A stretch of DNA of 64,000 bases from Panulirus ornatus (GCF_036320965.1 NC_092241.1:28344797-28408796); one strand, 5' to 3'; counted from the first letter of the stretch, positions 1 to 13,782 are shown. Numbers and translations: made by a program. The notes: generated from the letters alone by a model not told the origin.

Positions 1-28
1 GTGTGTGTGTGTGTGTGTGTGTGTGTGT
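1..28. repeat. (GT)n microsatellite
   Basis: An uninterrupted GT run at the window edge; its true length is not visible. Confidence 0.95.
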
Positions 29-1003
29 ATCAGTGAGAGGGGGAATGAATCCACGAGAAAACTGGAATACGTTAATGGGTGATCAGGAGGGAAACAGACT
101 TGGATAACTCTACTAAAACCATTTTCCTGTACCAGTAAGTTAATAAACAGACCACAGACAAAATCACCCTCGACCTGGACCTCATCACTGAGAGAGACCT
201 GATCACCCTCGGCATTGTAGGTAAGACACTGGCAAATAACGACCATGGCGTGTGCACAGCAACGGTAAAAAACGGTAAAATGTCAGCTTAGATCACAAAA
301 GAAGCAGGATGAGTTGGTGGGTGGCAAGGCACTGTAATGGTAAGAGAGGTTTACGTACCAAATCATACCTTCAGTTTAATGATAAAGAACAAGTTCTAAA
401 TAAAGGAAATTGGCAAATGCAATCATCTGCGCAAAGATGGGCGATACAGAGAGGATCGTATTTAATAAAGGAAAAGATGGTTGTGGCCGGGGAATGTATG
501 AGGGTAGAAGTGCATGAGATTTAGTGATGCAGATTCGATAACCCAAACATGAGTGACGTAGAGTTAGATACCATCATGCAATCCCTTCCATTATCTCTGA
601 CAATGGAACATGATGAGGCTTATGTTTCATGATAACCTAAAAATTATTTCCTTTATATGGCATCACGTAAACTCAAAAGCTTTTGTATTTATTTTCGTGT
701 ATTCAGTCGCTGTCCATGTTTGAGACTCGGACCACATCCCTAATGAGGGACTCATCTCCCAGTTTGTGGATACCTTCATGACTGATTTCCAGGTCTTAAA
801 TGACTTTACGACCCTGCCAACGATCAAAGATTCTTCGTAGCTGACTGCAGTTTGTCATGATAATAGAGATATAGATCAATACAACTGTCCAGTCTCACTT
901 AAATATCACTCCATCTCACACAAACAATACTTTGCAAAATGTAACTCAAATCATTCTTTACTCTAAATTTTCAGATTACCTTGTTCATAGTGAATATATA
1001 GAA

Positions 1004-1053
1004 ATGCAGTGAAAGATTATTTCTCCAGATGCAGTGAAAGATTATTTCTCCAG
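1004..1053. repeat. Perfect 25-bp tandem duplication
   Basis: The unit ATGCAGTGAAAGATTATTTC plus TCCAG occurs twice without a mismatch. Confidence 0.9.
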
Positions 1054-2286
1054 AGCTGAACTGAAAAAAGCTCTATCGGTTGAAGGGGAGCTAAATGTTT
1101 TCTGGTAGCCACTTGCACGCCATTAAACAATAGGGGTCCACACAACCTCTACCAACACTACATTTTCATCTGGCTTTTACTCTATTCATTTCAACAGTGT
1201 TCATGGTCTGCGATACAACCTCCCACTCTGTTGAATACCGTCTATTTCCTTAACTATCCGTCTTTCTGACACCCAGTCGTCCAAGGCCTTAGCCATATTT
1301 TTCGCCATCAAATCTACAACTAAAATCTTTACCACTCTCTCCGCAGTTATAAGGGCTGTGTTTCTTTCACTGCAGCGACCGACAGGTCACGGGGAAAACA
1401 TGCCACAGTCATAGCCCATTTAAGGTGAAAGTAATATAAGGTAAGAAGAAAAAATAGAAACCCTCAAGTGCTTGTCGACCTAAATCTTAAAGAAAACGTC
1501 ATAGGGAGAGGGAAAGATGACAAGAGGAAGCGAGTACCATAACCTGACTGTCCACAGGTAGTAAGCATCATAACGCTCAATCTTCGCATATGTAGTTTCC
1601 CCACAAAAACTAATGGAAAGCAGCAGCTACACGCGCGTCAGGGACACACACAAACTGTTTAAGAGATCAGTGACTGAAATAACACCTTAGAACAGGGATA
1701 AGGCAGCAACATTACGGTGGACAGAGGGATAGTAGGAAAGAAATAATGCTTGGAGAATAGCGAGACAGAATGCTTTTGATGCCACTATTGTTAATCAATA
1801 GATGGAGGAAGATCCTCCTAAGAATATATAAGCAGTACTCCATACAGGGGCGATAACATCCCTGTACTTTGATATAGCTGCTCACTAAGAAAATAACATC
1901 TCTCGCTATACAGCACCTCTAGCTTTTCGGAAGCAGACTTTGTGACGATGATTATATGATTAGGTGGAGCTTCCTGGAGAGATTGGAGGATATGGTTATG
2001 CAAAATATGTGTATGTTATATCAGGGATTACTTGTGGTGTTCTGAAACTGAACAGAAGGGCACGAGAGACATTTGGAGAGTGTGATATAGGTAGAAATTA
2101 CGTTTCAGCGCTATTGAATTATTTGAGGTTACTGCTTCCTTATCCTGAGATATTGCACACGCAAGAATGGAGAGTGTTCAGTATGAGAAAGAGAACGAGT
2201 GTGAAATCACTAGAATCACCTGAAGTACAAAATCTATCCACGCGCTGAAATCCTCAGTATGGAGCACTGGATGGGCTATACTCGTT

Positions 2287-2315
2287 ATGATCCTAGTGGA
2301 TTACTGCACTAGGAT
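2287..2315. repeat. Short inverted repeat (stem-loop)
   Basis: ATCCTAGTG and CACTAGGAT are perfect 9-bp arms around an 8-base spacer. It lies within sequence that looks like a dispersed repeat; no function is apparent. Confidence 0.6.
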
Positions 2316-3912
2316 AACGACCCCTGGGTATGATCTCACTGACGCTAACTGGCCAGATCAAAGACGATGACAACATACCGTCGTGGTCATGGGTCGTACG
2401 TCCTAACGTGCCTCAGGTTATAGTTAGTACCATATGACTCCTTTGAGCCCGTGGAACATTCTGTTATGGCGGTAGTGACCCCTACTGCGTTGTTGATAGA
2501 GGCTTAGCATCATCTATGTTGCACTTGAATGAAATATGGCTATCATGGAAGAAAATGTCACTTTTCAGCCATGCACATCCTATTAAGGTCATGCAGTGGT
2601 AAGTTCCACTCTGTGCAGTATCAATGAGAATTAAGCTAACGTGGATCAGGTTATTGCGAGTAAACAAGAGGGACGAATCACTGTGATCATGACTTTCGGT
2701 ACACGACAGTACGACTCTGAAGGGTAAGTTCAAAGGTCAGGTCATCATACCCAAGGGTTGGACTTTTCTACACTCCATCCCAACCAAGGTGACCTAGGCT
2801 ATACAGAAGTGTAGCTAAAGGCATCTCGATGCCCGGAGGAGATGTACTGGTTTCAAGGAAAGCCTGTGTAAATGTTGAGCGAGGAAGGATATTGACCACT
2901 TTGAAAATCCTGAAATTAGCATTTCTAGAGAGGAATAGGGAGAAGACTTGCCACGTACATAGTTAAAGAGAAAGGTTTGTGATTGGAAGACGTAAGAGGG
3001 GGTGAAAATGTTGAAGTGGTTCAATGTATTAGAGGAGTAGTCAAGACTATCTGAAGTTTGTGTTGACCGTTTGATATGTTGTTCCACATCGGTAAGGAGG
3101 AAAGAAATATAGACTCGACCCTAATGGGAAAATAACGAGTACAGCTCATCCAGTTCTCCACATGATGCGCTACACTCGGTATGATCCAATTAGAATTAAG
3201 GGCCTTTCTCTTTCCCACCGGACAGATGTGGAACACCGTATTAAACGCATTTAATTTCCTTTCTTACCTCTTGAGCATATCGATTCATCTTTTATCATGT
3301 CCTTTGACGATATCTCCAAAGCAAAACTTTGCGTGCTGAGCTTCCTTCCACTAGCTATCTGTTCTCGAATGCAAAATTCATTCGTTCCATCACAGTAGTA
3401 TTGATGGTGTAACTTCGCCCTCATCCTGTAAACGGTGATGTCCCTCAGAGTACTATCCTATCACCTAAACTCTTTCTTCTCCCCTCTCCAAGAACAGTCT
3501 CCTCCTTTTAATGTCTCCTTTAAGTTAAAAACTTCTATTCAATGTCATCTCACTTTCCCCTCTCCTCTGATACTGATTCGTATTTTTGCACTTAGCCTAT
3601 TTCATCTCATGTTTAGGACTTCTCCAGGATCATGAAATTTCAATTGTTTCTTATTGTGGATTTTCAAAATCTTACAGTTTTACTCAACATTGATATAAGC
3701 GTGACAGCAATAACTATGTCCTCCTTTTTATCCTGAAAACCCCACACAACATACATCTACAGGGGTCTTATTCTGCCCTATACGAAGTATCAACCTTGTA
3801 TCTGTGGCGATTCCTCTCCTATCACTATCTTTTCCAGAGAGGATTAAAAGCCTTCCACTCACTGAATCTCCTGCTATTACTTTGCCAGAACCATCTTTTT
3901 CCAACAGCCGCA

Positions 3913-3914
<2 letters not shown>

Positions 3915-3977
<63 letters not shown>
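3915..3977. repeat. (TC)n microsatellite
   Basis: An uninterrupted TC run of about 31 units. Confidence 0.95.
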
Positions 3978-3978
<1 letters not shown>

Positions 3979-4173
3979 GTTATCAAAATGACTTTTCTAT
4001 TCATCAAATCTTTTGTACGGTTTCCGTAAGTATATCATACGAGTCTAACTCCATTTCTTCCGTCGATCCATTTGATGATAACCATCATCATTATTGCTTG
4101 CATATGTTCATCCCTATTTCCAGAGTCTGTTCTTATCTTGGCCACTCTCTACACTTTCATTCTTCTACCTCTT

Positions 4174-4176
<3 letters not shown>

Positions 4177-4240
<64 letters not shown>
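4177..4240. repeat. (CT)n microsatellite
   Basis: A second pyrimidine run of about 32 units, 200 bp after the first. Confidence 0.95.
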
Positions 4241-4243
<3 letters not shown>

Positions 4244-4712
4244 TTCTAAGAGTTTCATTCTTTCCCCACAGCCATCCCTCTCCTGTTCCCTCAGTAACAG
4301 CTCCCATCCCTTTCCTCCGTCCTTCCCTCTAGCTGACACAGGGCTCATATTGTCAAGGAACGCATTATGCTCCTCCGTTCCGGTGGCTGCTCCACCTCAA
4401 AGCGTCGCCTCACCAGTGACATTTATCGGCAGGGGACGGAGCTCTGAGAAACAATGAACCTAGAAGGGCACGAGGGCATCAACAGGGCCCAAATGTTTCC
4501 CCAGCCATCAAGTACTCCTGTGGGCATATGGCTCTCCCTCTGAGTCATATAACGGTAACGCATAAACCCTGTAAGTCTTGTTCGAGTCGAGTGTGTATAC
4601 TATTTGACGATGGGCGTTTTACGGGGTCCAACCCACAGCGTTCAGAATGAGCTGTATTATATCAGCATGGTAATCAATATAGTAACTATAAGGATACATT
4701 TTCCCCCATACA

Positions 4713-4845
<133 letters not shown>

Positions 4846-5129
4846 TAAATATTTGCTGTGAATCTGTTTTCTATGTTGTGATAAACCGTAAATAATCTAG
4901 ACCTTGTTATTGTTCCCTGCCAAATATTCCTTACTGTATCATAATTCGTAGAAGCAAGCAAAGACTTTTTAGGTTGATACCATAATAACTAGACTTAAAG
5001 ATAAGCTCTATCAGAATGGCACGTAGCAACGACCAGGGTGTTCTTGACAGCACCGCCAGTAATCGACGAACTGGGCATCAAACCAGAGACCATGGTCAGC
5101 CAAGTTGCGACCACCTGCTCTACATGAAG

Positions 5130-5520
5130 CTTGACCCGGGTGCTGTATGCATATCCAGGTCCCGAGCACTCGAGACCACTTCCACTGCATCCTTTCCTCT
5201 GCAGTGCGGTCTACCCCATTCTACTTGTCCCTCTCACCTCTGATGCATATTGCCTTATTGTCAGCCACTCCTCACTCATTCTCTCCACATGTGCGAACCA
5301 TTTCGGCACACCCTCTTAAGCTCTCTCAACCACATTCTTCCTATTACTACATTTCTCTTTACTTTGTCATTTCTCTCTCGATCAACACTCCTCACGCTAC
5401 TATTGTCTTCAAACATTTCATTACCCAACACATTCACTTTCTTCCATGCATTCTCATCTAGAGCCCATGTCTTGCAGCCATACAACGCTGTCGGAACTAT
5501 TTACCTTCAAACATGCTTAT
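5130..5520 (-). mobile_element. RTE-like C-terminal fragment, minus strand
   Basis: On the minus strand a frame reads MYGCKTWALDENAWKKVNVL and later LRELKRVCRNGSHMWREW followed by EVRGTSRMG. This parallels LYGCEAWAM...MDVLEMRCL and the following EVEGTRRRGRP stretch of the intact RTE. Several positions differ strongly, so it is an older copy or a sister subfamily. It lacks the catalytic FADD region. Confidence 0.7.
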
Positions 5521-7240
5521 CATTGCCTTCCCAGGTAGACAGGCCGTGACAAATCATACGAGATTATCTAAAAACAACCGCTGACCTAACCACTTCAGTA
5601 TACGTACTCAGGCAGCCAATTCAATTCACTTACAAGCAAAACGGGAAAGTGTTCCTGATCACTCGTTAAGCTCAGGTGTAATTTCCCGAAACCTTCTCCT
5701 CATTTGCATTTACAGCGACAGGGAATAGATGGCCCTTCATCACGGCGGGCTGTTAAGGACAGGGAATGAAGACATTAGCATGATTTTGTATCTTCAGTCC
5801 CCTCCTTACTCGTCTGCTGCATTCACTGACTTCATTTGTATCACGCTCTCCAGGCATATGGCCGGATAGTTAAACTAGAGCAACTGTACATCTTTAAGAG
5901 TTAGATTATAGAGCTAGAATGTACGGTCACCTGGCCACTGGCATTATGAAGAAAGTTTTTCTGATGCGGAGGAGTTGACAAAATTGTTTACTCTGCTGTG
6001 ACGAAGGCTAGCTTAACAAAATCACTAGAACTGGAGTTCACTGGACATCACTGACTATTCTAGGTAGAGATACACAACAGGTGATTAAAGAGAACTAAGT
6101 AATGTAGTCTTACAATTATCAGCAATCCATCAAGACGAACACAAAGCTCTCACCAGTTTATATCTGCTTTGGTATATTGGATATCTCTTAGCAATAAGAT
6201 TCACATCAAATATGATGAGTAAAACAAACTTACAAAATGCAGTGAGTTATCGTTACATTTACTTAAGGAAATATAGCGCTATACCTATCCTTCGTGCTAA
6301 GATGGCTATATACAAAGAAGTTCTCAAAGTATTGCGCAAGATATAACGGGAAAAGTTTGGAAGACAGCCTGGAAAAAATAGGCAAATAATCCAGCTACTT
6401 TGCAAGAATGCAACTATGAACCTAGCCTGTAGATCAGGAGTATTTCTATACTTTACGTCCCACAGAACTTAGAAAATTCTGTCACATGCAATCGATAGGT
6501 CTATCTTATACAACCACTGGCTAGAAACACTCATTCCATAGGCTAGGACGCATACCATCGCTTACCATAAAATCTCTGTGTGGCTGAAAACGTTAAATTA
6601 CCGAAAAAAGAAAGATGGTTCTTCACAGGAGCCAGTCACCCGTAAATGTTTAAATCTCTATAAACACGACAGCTCCGTGAAGTAGCAACTAAGTCATCAA
6701 TGTAGCCCTTGAGGTACAATAACTCTCGCCAGCAGTCGAGATAATAGGTAAGAGAAGGTATGTCATTCACGCGTGTTCACATACCACCTTAACAATCTGA
6801 TGGAGAGATAGAGACATACGAGTCCTCTGATTTAAAAAATAAAAAAAAAAAGAGACGATTCAGGATAAGAGTTAATAGATGAACATGTCCGTTTTAATCC
6901 GTTTTACGTTGTGTGTCGCCATATAATCATCAAGCAGGGGATCACCAACTTTACGTTAGATTAACTAAAATACCTCGGATATCTTGGTATCTGATTCACT
7001 TACCCCTTACTGATCCAAGGTGGTTGGCTAAAGGACGGTTGGTTAGATGGAATCTAAGCCTATCAAATGCCTGGGACATTGAGGCCGTTAACGTCAAGTT
7101 AAAAGCATCATTACGTCGAGGTAATATGTTCGCTTCGCTAAATACAGCCCTAATGTAAACAGTCATATGTTCATTTAAGACCTAATCACTTGGGCGATGC
7201 TGCGATTGAGCAATAAGATTAAATAAACGCACATACCCTA

Positions 7241-7262
7241 ACACACACACACACACACACAC
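7241..7262. repeat. (AC)n microsatellite
   Basis: Eleven AC units. Confidence 0.9.
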
Positions 7263-8924
7263 TACCATTAACTTACATTGCATGAACATTAATTTTAGAA
7301 ATTAGTAACCTCTGGCGTTTGGTGCATAGTCGTAAAACAGTTGAGAATATGTTTTATGTCCAGAAAATCTTGTTTCTCTCGCAAATTTACCACAACGATG
7401 TTGTTGCTTAAAATTGTTGCTGGTGAAGTCTAGGAGAATCACTCTCACGAATAATGAATTTTTCCAAGCTCATCTCAGACATTTTCAGGAAGGATATCTG
7501 ACTGAATAGATGGATTTAGATGGCTAGAATTCCTTTCGCACGTATTGGTAGACACATCCACAATCCCAAGATGATTTAGATAACAACCAAGGTCTGTAAA
7601 GCTGAAAACGATGTGCCGTGAACTCCGGCAGGAGGCACCACACTGCTTGTGTATCACTCTGTCACAAATGAACAACGACGTAACCCAAAATCATGCATAA
7701 TATCATCATTCAGATGTGGAGAAAAGAAAGCAAGATGCATTCGCGAATATGAGGGTCTGTTCATTCCGTGATATTTCTATATACGACTGAGAAATACTCT
7801 TTTTATCGAGCAACAAGTTGGGAAGACTTTCACCCCAGCTACAGGGTAACAGGTCCGACAGGTATAAACCAAGTCGCTATTGGTCAAGTACTAATCCAGA
7901 ATGGAAGGTGTAATCCTGTGTACATGTTGCCATCTAGCTTTCTAAATTATCCATGAATCCTGTGCCAACTACGGTTTGATTTATTCACTATGAAAGGTAT
8001 ATAATGCAGCATTAAAGACAGAGCAAGAACTAAGGTGGAAATATCTTAAGTTGACGACAAAAAATAGCGAGGATCTGTCTGTGGTTTGCATAAGCCAATT
8101 CTGAGAGTTGGCTATCGTGGGGAGCAAAGCTTGCGACGCTAAGCAAGATGGTAATGAGCTCTAGCTCTATGAGGGATTAGATTATTTCCGAACATATAAG
8201 GAAACACAGCCGTCATTATCGATTATTCAACCACCTATATAAGAAAAAGGAATGTAGAGGATCAGGTGACAAATCCTAGCACGGTCTAAGAAACTGGCAA
8301 TGCTTCATCACCACTCCAAACTAATACTGTCGAACAAGACGTGACCACAGTATCAGTTGTGGACATCTTACTGTGAGTAATGTTTCTCCACTGGTGTCTA
8401 CAGAGTATTGTACTACAAGAGGGAGAGGCAACTGGGATTGGGGCTGAGGGCCACATTGATGATGCTCAATATTATGGAAGAAAAGGCTTGGACCACAATG
8501 GTGTAATTGGTATAGAGAGGTTTGAGGACATGGTTTCTCGAACGTTTTTGAGGAACGGGTAAACGGGAGTTGCGCATGAGATAGAAGCCCAAAAAGAGAA
8601 TTGAATATCATAATTACAGTATGAAGTAAATGGGAAAATGAGGAATTAAAGTTCCAAAATACAGACTCGAAAATATATATAAACTCGAGAAATATGACTG
8701 CGAGAGTTTAGCCCTGGGAGAGAAAAAGAGAAGGAACGATCATATCACTTCTGGAAAATCATTCGTTTCGTCACCCAGGAGATAATGAGGGAGAACTTCG
8801 ACGGGTGGGCATATAAGGGAAGCTGGAGGTGATGAAAAACAGTTCCCTTTAATGGAGTAGCTGCAGCCTCACTCCCACCGGTGCTGAGAGCCAGCTACAA
8901 CTTAACATCTCGAGAACTACTCAC

Positions 8925-9142
8925 CGGAATCTTCTCTCTTCCTCTTGTGGATATTTCCATTAGGATCTGTGAGGGGGGGAAGGCCGAGGATGCCGTTGAT
9001 GGAGTAGGACCCGGGGCGCTGGAGGACGGTCTCTTGAGGCGCGGGAGGGACGTGGGTGATGGCGGAGGTGGCCTGCGACACTGGTGAGGGCGTCCCTGAG
9101 AGCCCGTGCCTGACCTTCTCCGCTGCCTTGTTGCGCACTATT
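8925..9142 (-). CDS. Pax2/5/8: Pax2/5/8 exon 4: octapeptide and basic KRKR motif
   Basis: This 218-nt exon has an acceptor ending CCCACAG at 9143 and a donor GTGAGT at 8924. Its first A completes the Arg codon left by either exon 3a or 3b, giving SSINRIVRNKAAEK. A Ser/Pro/Thr-rich stretch follows. The octapeptide YSINGILG lies at 8983-9006 and is the form found in Pax2/5/8; in the family it recruits Groucho/TLE co-repressors. Next comes NIHKRKRED, matching the basic KRKR(D/E) stretch after the octapeptide in PAX2 and PAX5, a probable nuclear localisation signal. The exon ends after one base of a Gly or related codon, so at least one more exon is needed. The partial homeodomain and C-terminal transactivation exons were not recognised below this point. 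Confidence 0.95.
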
Positions 9143-10420
9143 CTGTGGGCAGGTGAGGGCGGTGGTGGTGAAGGTGGTACAATAAAATAATAGAGAACAG
9201 AAGATGGTCGAGGCAAGATGATAATATTCGGGGATGACGAAAAAGGCAGAACAATGAGGCAAGAACCAGAAGGGGAGAGGTGAGATGATAGTAGTTAGAA
9301 GATAATGAGACGGGCAGAACAAGGAGGGTGCTAGTGAGGGGGCGGTGTGGTGGATTAGGGAGGGCAATATGGTGTTATTGGTCAGGAGATGGTGAAATGG
9401 GTCACGGCAAAGCAGTAGCAGTGAGAGATTGGGAGACATGGAAGGGCAAGGGAACGTTGGTTAGAACTGGTGAGAGAGGTTGGGGTCTTCAGGACACGGT
9501 GAAAGAGATGGTGACAGAAAGATAGCAAAGTGGGAGGTGGTGACTAGTATCAGGTAGTGTGGATAGTGTTCAGGGGGGTAGCGAAGGGTGCACGTCGGTA
9601 TGGTGGCAGTTAGGGATGATGTAGAGGAGAGGGCAAGATGGTGGTGGTACGGGAAAGGAGAAGAGGATGGTAAGGTAGTAGTTAGGTGGTGATGAAGTGG
9701 CAATTCAGAGTGGTGGTTGGTAGGTGCATGGAGGTCCTTATGTTGAATGGAGTTGAGCAAAATGTGTCAGTCAAGTTCATGTAAAAGGCGAAAGACAAGG
9801 CGGTGATAATCAATTGGTAGCGATAAATGGGAAAGGCCAGATGGACATGGCTGGTTAATGTGAGAACAGCAAGGCGAATGTGGTGAATGTGATCATAGCT
9901 AAGGCGGTAAAGAGTTTTCTTTTGTACGGATAAACTGAACAGAAAGCCTGCCCAGCAGTGATTAGCTCGGTTGTAAGGATAGTCTGGCCGTTAAAGGTAT
10001 ATATTAGGATGAAGGATATCCAGGAAATGGAAGGCGTTTATGACAGCAGGATTATATAAGCTTGTAGTAAGGTTATTTTCATTTAGGAAGATAGCTCATG
10101 AGTTATGAATCCATCAGCATTACATTACACTGAGAAACTCGCATAATTGCGTCATAACAAAAAAGCAATACATACAATTTAGTATAATAAACATCAATTC
10201 ACGATGCATTTACAATCGAATGATATGTATTCCTACTGGGGCAAAGAACAAGATGTTTACACACAAGATCATCCTAAGATTAAGGTAATCCGCACGTATG
10301 AAATGTACCTGAAAGTCTTATAATGCAAACCTCCAGAAGATGTGTCGCCCCTGGCTCTAACGACGACATTAAGGAATAAACAAAGCGTTTAGGGTCGGTC
10401 GCGGTCACCCCAACGCCAGC

Positions 10421-10460
10421 CTACCTAGGCACAAGCCCTCCTACCTAGGAACAAGCCCTC
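10421..10460. repeat. 20-bp tandem duplication
   Basis: CTACCTAGGCACAAGCCCTC is followed directly by a copy with one substitution. Confidence 0.9.
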
Positions 10461-10924
10461 CTCCCCTCTCCCTGTTGATTAGGTTTGAATCACTAACTGA
10501 TATTGGTATTGGAGTCAGTTGTCACTAGCACCCAGGCTCTTTACCCTGACTGAAGCAGAGACAAGGAAATGACACCTCTCGCCCCTCATTTAGAGACCTC
10601 ACCACCGCTTGCTTTTTTCCAACCTTCCACAGTGATCGCAAAAGTGAGCAGGACATTATGTTGTCGCAGCCAAAGGGAGTATCGTCAATATCTATTTCTG
10701 GCGCTACAGTCAACATATATAGTTTTTAAGACTTTACAATATAAGGTCCTTTCCAAATTAACAATTATATGTGCTTCTTTCTCGAACGTCATTAATTGCT
10801 GAAGAGTAACCAATGCATTTAAGAAGACAAAAAGGAAAGAGAAGTTTAGCACATTGCTTGTGTGTTAGGTAAACAACCCCCCATCGCCGTCATTTATTAA
10901 TCAATACCGCAATATAAACGGATG

Positions 10925-12070
10925 GAGTCCTGCATCCCTTCTTCCACCAGATCTTTCTCCCTCAAGGCATGGTTTGACCGCTCGTGTTGCGATGCTTGTT
11001 GCATCAGGGACAGAGTACAACAGAGGTAGAAATATTTTCTTCGCCTCCGCCCAAACCCACTCTGCTTTCATTTTTTGCTCGGAATCACTGCAAAGCTCTT
11101 CTCCGTAGAGTCAAGCACACCTTCATTAAAACAGAGTATTGATTGGATCAATCCAAGCAATAAAGCCAATCTTTCCGGTAGCTTATTTCTTTGATTTAAT
11201 TCTGAACAAGTCTTGTCTGGTCCTTATCCTCCATATCTCTCCTGCTGAACCGATGCAACCTCCTGCCTTTTCTTCGGGCTGGATCTAATGACTACTTTCC
11301 CAGCTCCAAGCGTGAAAGGTGCTTATGATCCAGATGGCATAACCCCTCGAATCTTAATGGAGTATGCATTTGAACTAGCCCCGGTCCTTGCTCGCCTATT
11401 CCGTCTCTGTCCAAATACGCAGACATAACTTTCTTCCAGGGTACATGACTTGGTGCAGTTTATCCATAAGAAAGGAGACCATTCTATCTCATTACTTTCA
11501 CTTCCGCTGTCTCCAAAATTTTTGAAATTTATCTTAACTCACTTTCTCAGGCGCTTAGAAACCCACTCCCTTTATTTTTATGATAACCAATATAGTTTTC
11601 GCTGCGCAAGGTCCTCTGATGACCTCTCTATGTGAATTACCTCTGGTCCCCATCTCTTAGGGATTTCGGTGAAACTCTTCTCGTGGATCTCGATATCTTC
11701 AAAAACATATAACAGGATGCGTTACAAGCCTTGGCTCTCTAGACTTCCTTCCCTTCCCTGCTTCCCTCTGCTCCCTAACGCACAGCTTCCCCTCCAACCG
11801 AGCCACTGCAAGAGTTATGGATGGTGCGACTCCTTCCTCTTTCCTATCATCGTTGGTGTTCCTTAAGCTCTGTCCTGTCATCTGCTCCTTTTCTCGATCC
11901 GTAAAACATCTCCTTTCAAAGGTTTCTTACCCACTTTACACTTTCGCTGATGTTTTCACTTTGCACACTTCTTACTTTCCCTCCCCACCTCATTCAAATA
12001 CTCGTTTTCTCTGTCGCGCTGAATATACCTTCTTTCCGAAGTCGGAGCGAGATGAACCGTAGCCTGCATT
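10925..12070 (+). pseudogene. Decayed jockey-like non-LTR reverse transcriptase
   Basis: Pieces of a jockey/CR1-type reverse transcriptase can be followed on the plus strand through several frames. WFDRSC is near 10970, YDPDGITPRILMEYAFELAP near 11320, SPKFLKFILTHFLRRLETHS and DNQYSFRCARSSDDL near 11510-11630, a VMDGATPSSF-like block near 11820, and TFADVFTLHTS near 11950 in place of the FADD-containing block. The second catalytic Asp has been lost. Frameshifts and stops separate the pieces, so it is inactive. Confidence 0.75.
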
Positions 12071-12274
12071 ATGAGCTCCTCTGAGTCCAGTGCTATGGCA
12101 ATGCCTCACAAGGCGTTCGTATCAACATGCTACAAATAATAACTTTATCTAATACCTTGAAATGGAAATCGTGATCAGATTATTTGTGCTTAAGCAACCA
12201 CAGGAACGCGCGTCTCATTATAAATCGCATACAACAAATATAAGGAAATCTGTAGCACCTCCTAACTCTAACTT

Positions 12275-12297
12275 ACACACACACACACACACACACA
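12275..12297. repeat. (AC)n microsatellite
   Basis: About eleven AC units in Pax intron 3. Confidence 0.9.
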
Positions 12298-13012
12298 ACC
12301 CGATAAGTCTTTATGCCACAACCGCCTTTTAAAGCACTACAAGGAGGGAGGTGGTAGCGGTAGAGTAGTGTCTGGTGGGGAGGCAGCTACTCCCACTGCC
12401 AGCATAGTAGAGGGACTGGAGGACCCCCTCACGCTCGCTCCCTCCCTCTCTCTCTCCTGGGACCACAGCCCACACGTAATCTCCCTACATCTATTGCTGA
12501 TAGATGTACTTAATGATTCGTACTTATCTCCTAACGCACTTTGATCAATTGAACCATTCCTCTGGGACGACTAATGCTGGGGTTTTCTTGGATACTATTC
12601 ACTCTTATTCATTTGACTTCCCCTGTCAATATGCCTAGTGGCATAACAGTGGTCCGCTTGGAACAAGCCAGGTGATGTGTAAATGAACATATAGAAAAAA
12701 AAGTCTCCAAGGCAGACGGAGACTCCACCACTCATCCAACAGAACATATCCCACAATAAATCAATTACACTAGTGATTTATCCACTGCACCAAAGTTCCC
12801 AAAGTACAAACGAGGAAAGGATTAATTTCCCATTTGATCTAACGGTACCACGCTGACCGTCACGACCACTGGTAACAGTCACATGCTGATCGCCACAATA
12901 ACTAACATCGTGCACAAGCTAACAGTTACAAACATCAAAAATGCTCACGTTAATGAACAACGTTCACAAGCTGATCTTCACAAGCACAAGCTAAGTATCA
13001 AGTGCTGCATAT

Positions 13013-13015
<3 letters not shown>

Positions 13016-13086
<71 letters not shown>
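13016..13086. repeat. (TA)n microsatellite
   Basis: About 35 units, on the 3' side of the Penelope-like fragment. Confidence 0.95.
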
Positions 13087-13088
<2 letters not shown>

Positions 13089-13253
13089 CATCAGGGCAGT
13101 CCGTCCGCCATCTGTATATTTCTCGCTTTTTCCTTCAGTCTCTCCAAATTTCTCCTCTGTTCATCACCATTTCTACTTAATCTTTAAGTTCCCAAGTGCA
13201 CTTTCGAGTAATAATCACATCATCAGGGGAGACACAAGAGAGAAATATAACAG

Positions 13254-13730
13254 TCAGTTGATATACAACGAAGAGACGTAACTAGGACGCCATTTGGTAA
13301 ACATGTGATTGTCTAAGACAACGAGCGTATCAAACTTATGTGGACAAGAAGTTGGATTGTTTACAAATTTCATCAACAATAAAGTTATCAATTTGTATAG
13401 ACCTTCACTAATATTAAGATTATAATTCTTTGTGCATTTAATAATAGAAGATTTAATGATATTTCTCGTTGTACTGGAGTTAGAGTTAATAACTGAGATG
13501 GCATTACTCCAGTCAATACAATGATCATAGTTTTTAACGTGATTAAACAAGCCATTTGATTCTCGTCCTGTTCTTATACTATATTCATGTTGCTTAAGTC
13601 TAACAGAAAGATCCTTACCAGTCTGCCCAACATAAAACTTATCACAATTTCTACATGGCACTTTATCGTGTTTCATTTTCCCAGTGGACTCATAGGAATA
13701 TACTTGAATACCCGCAAAACTGTGATCCTT

Positions 13731-13735
<5 letters not shown>
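13254..13735 (-). mobile_element. Penelope-like element fragment, GIY-YIG endonuclease domain
   Basis: A minus-strand frame open from the TA tract at 13735 to a stop at 13254 encodes VPCRNCDKFYVGQTGKDLSV followed by RLKQHEYSIR and GLFNHVKNYDHCIDW. The CxxC, YVGQTG, R-L and H positions fit the GIY-YIG nuclease domain found at the C terminus of Penelope-like retroelement proteins. The reverse transcriptase is absent, so the copy is truncated at 5'. TA tracts bound it on both sides (13016-13086 and 13735-13779). The frame has no stop, so it may be fairly young. Confidence 0.82.

Positions 13736-13779
<44 letters not shown>
13735..13779. repeat. (TA)n microsatellite
   Basis: About 22 units at the 5' break of the Penelope-like fragment. 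Confidence 0.95.

Positions 13780-13782
<3 letters not shown>

Noticed and set aside
3804..4457. A 217-codon plus-strand frame full of Ser-Leu repeats.
   Set aside because: It is translation of two TC microsatellites and the sequence between them, with no recognisable domain.
8321..8611. A 96-codon minus-strand frame just downstream of Pax exon 4, considered as the next Pax exon.
   Set aside because: It has no partial homeodomain or known Pax C-terminal motif and its composition is unlike the flanking exons.
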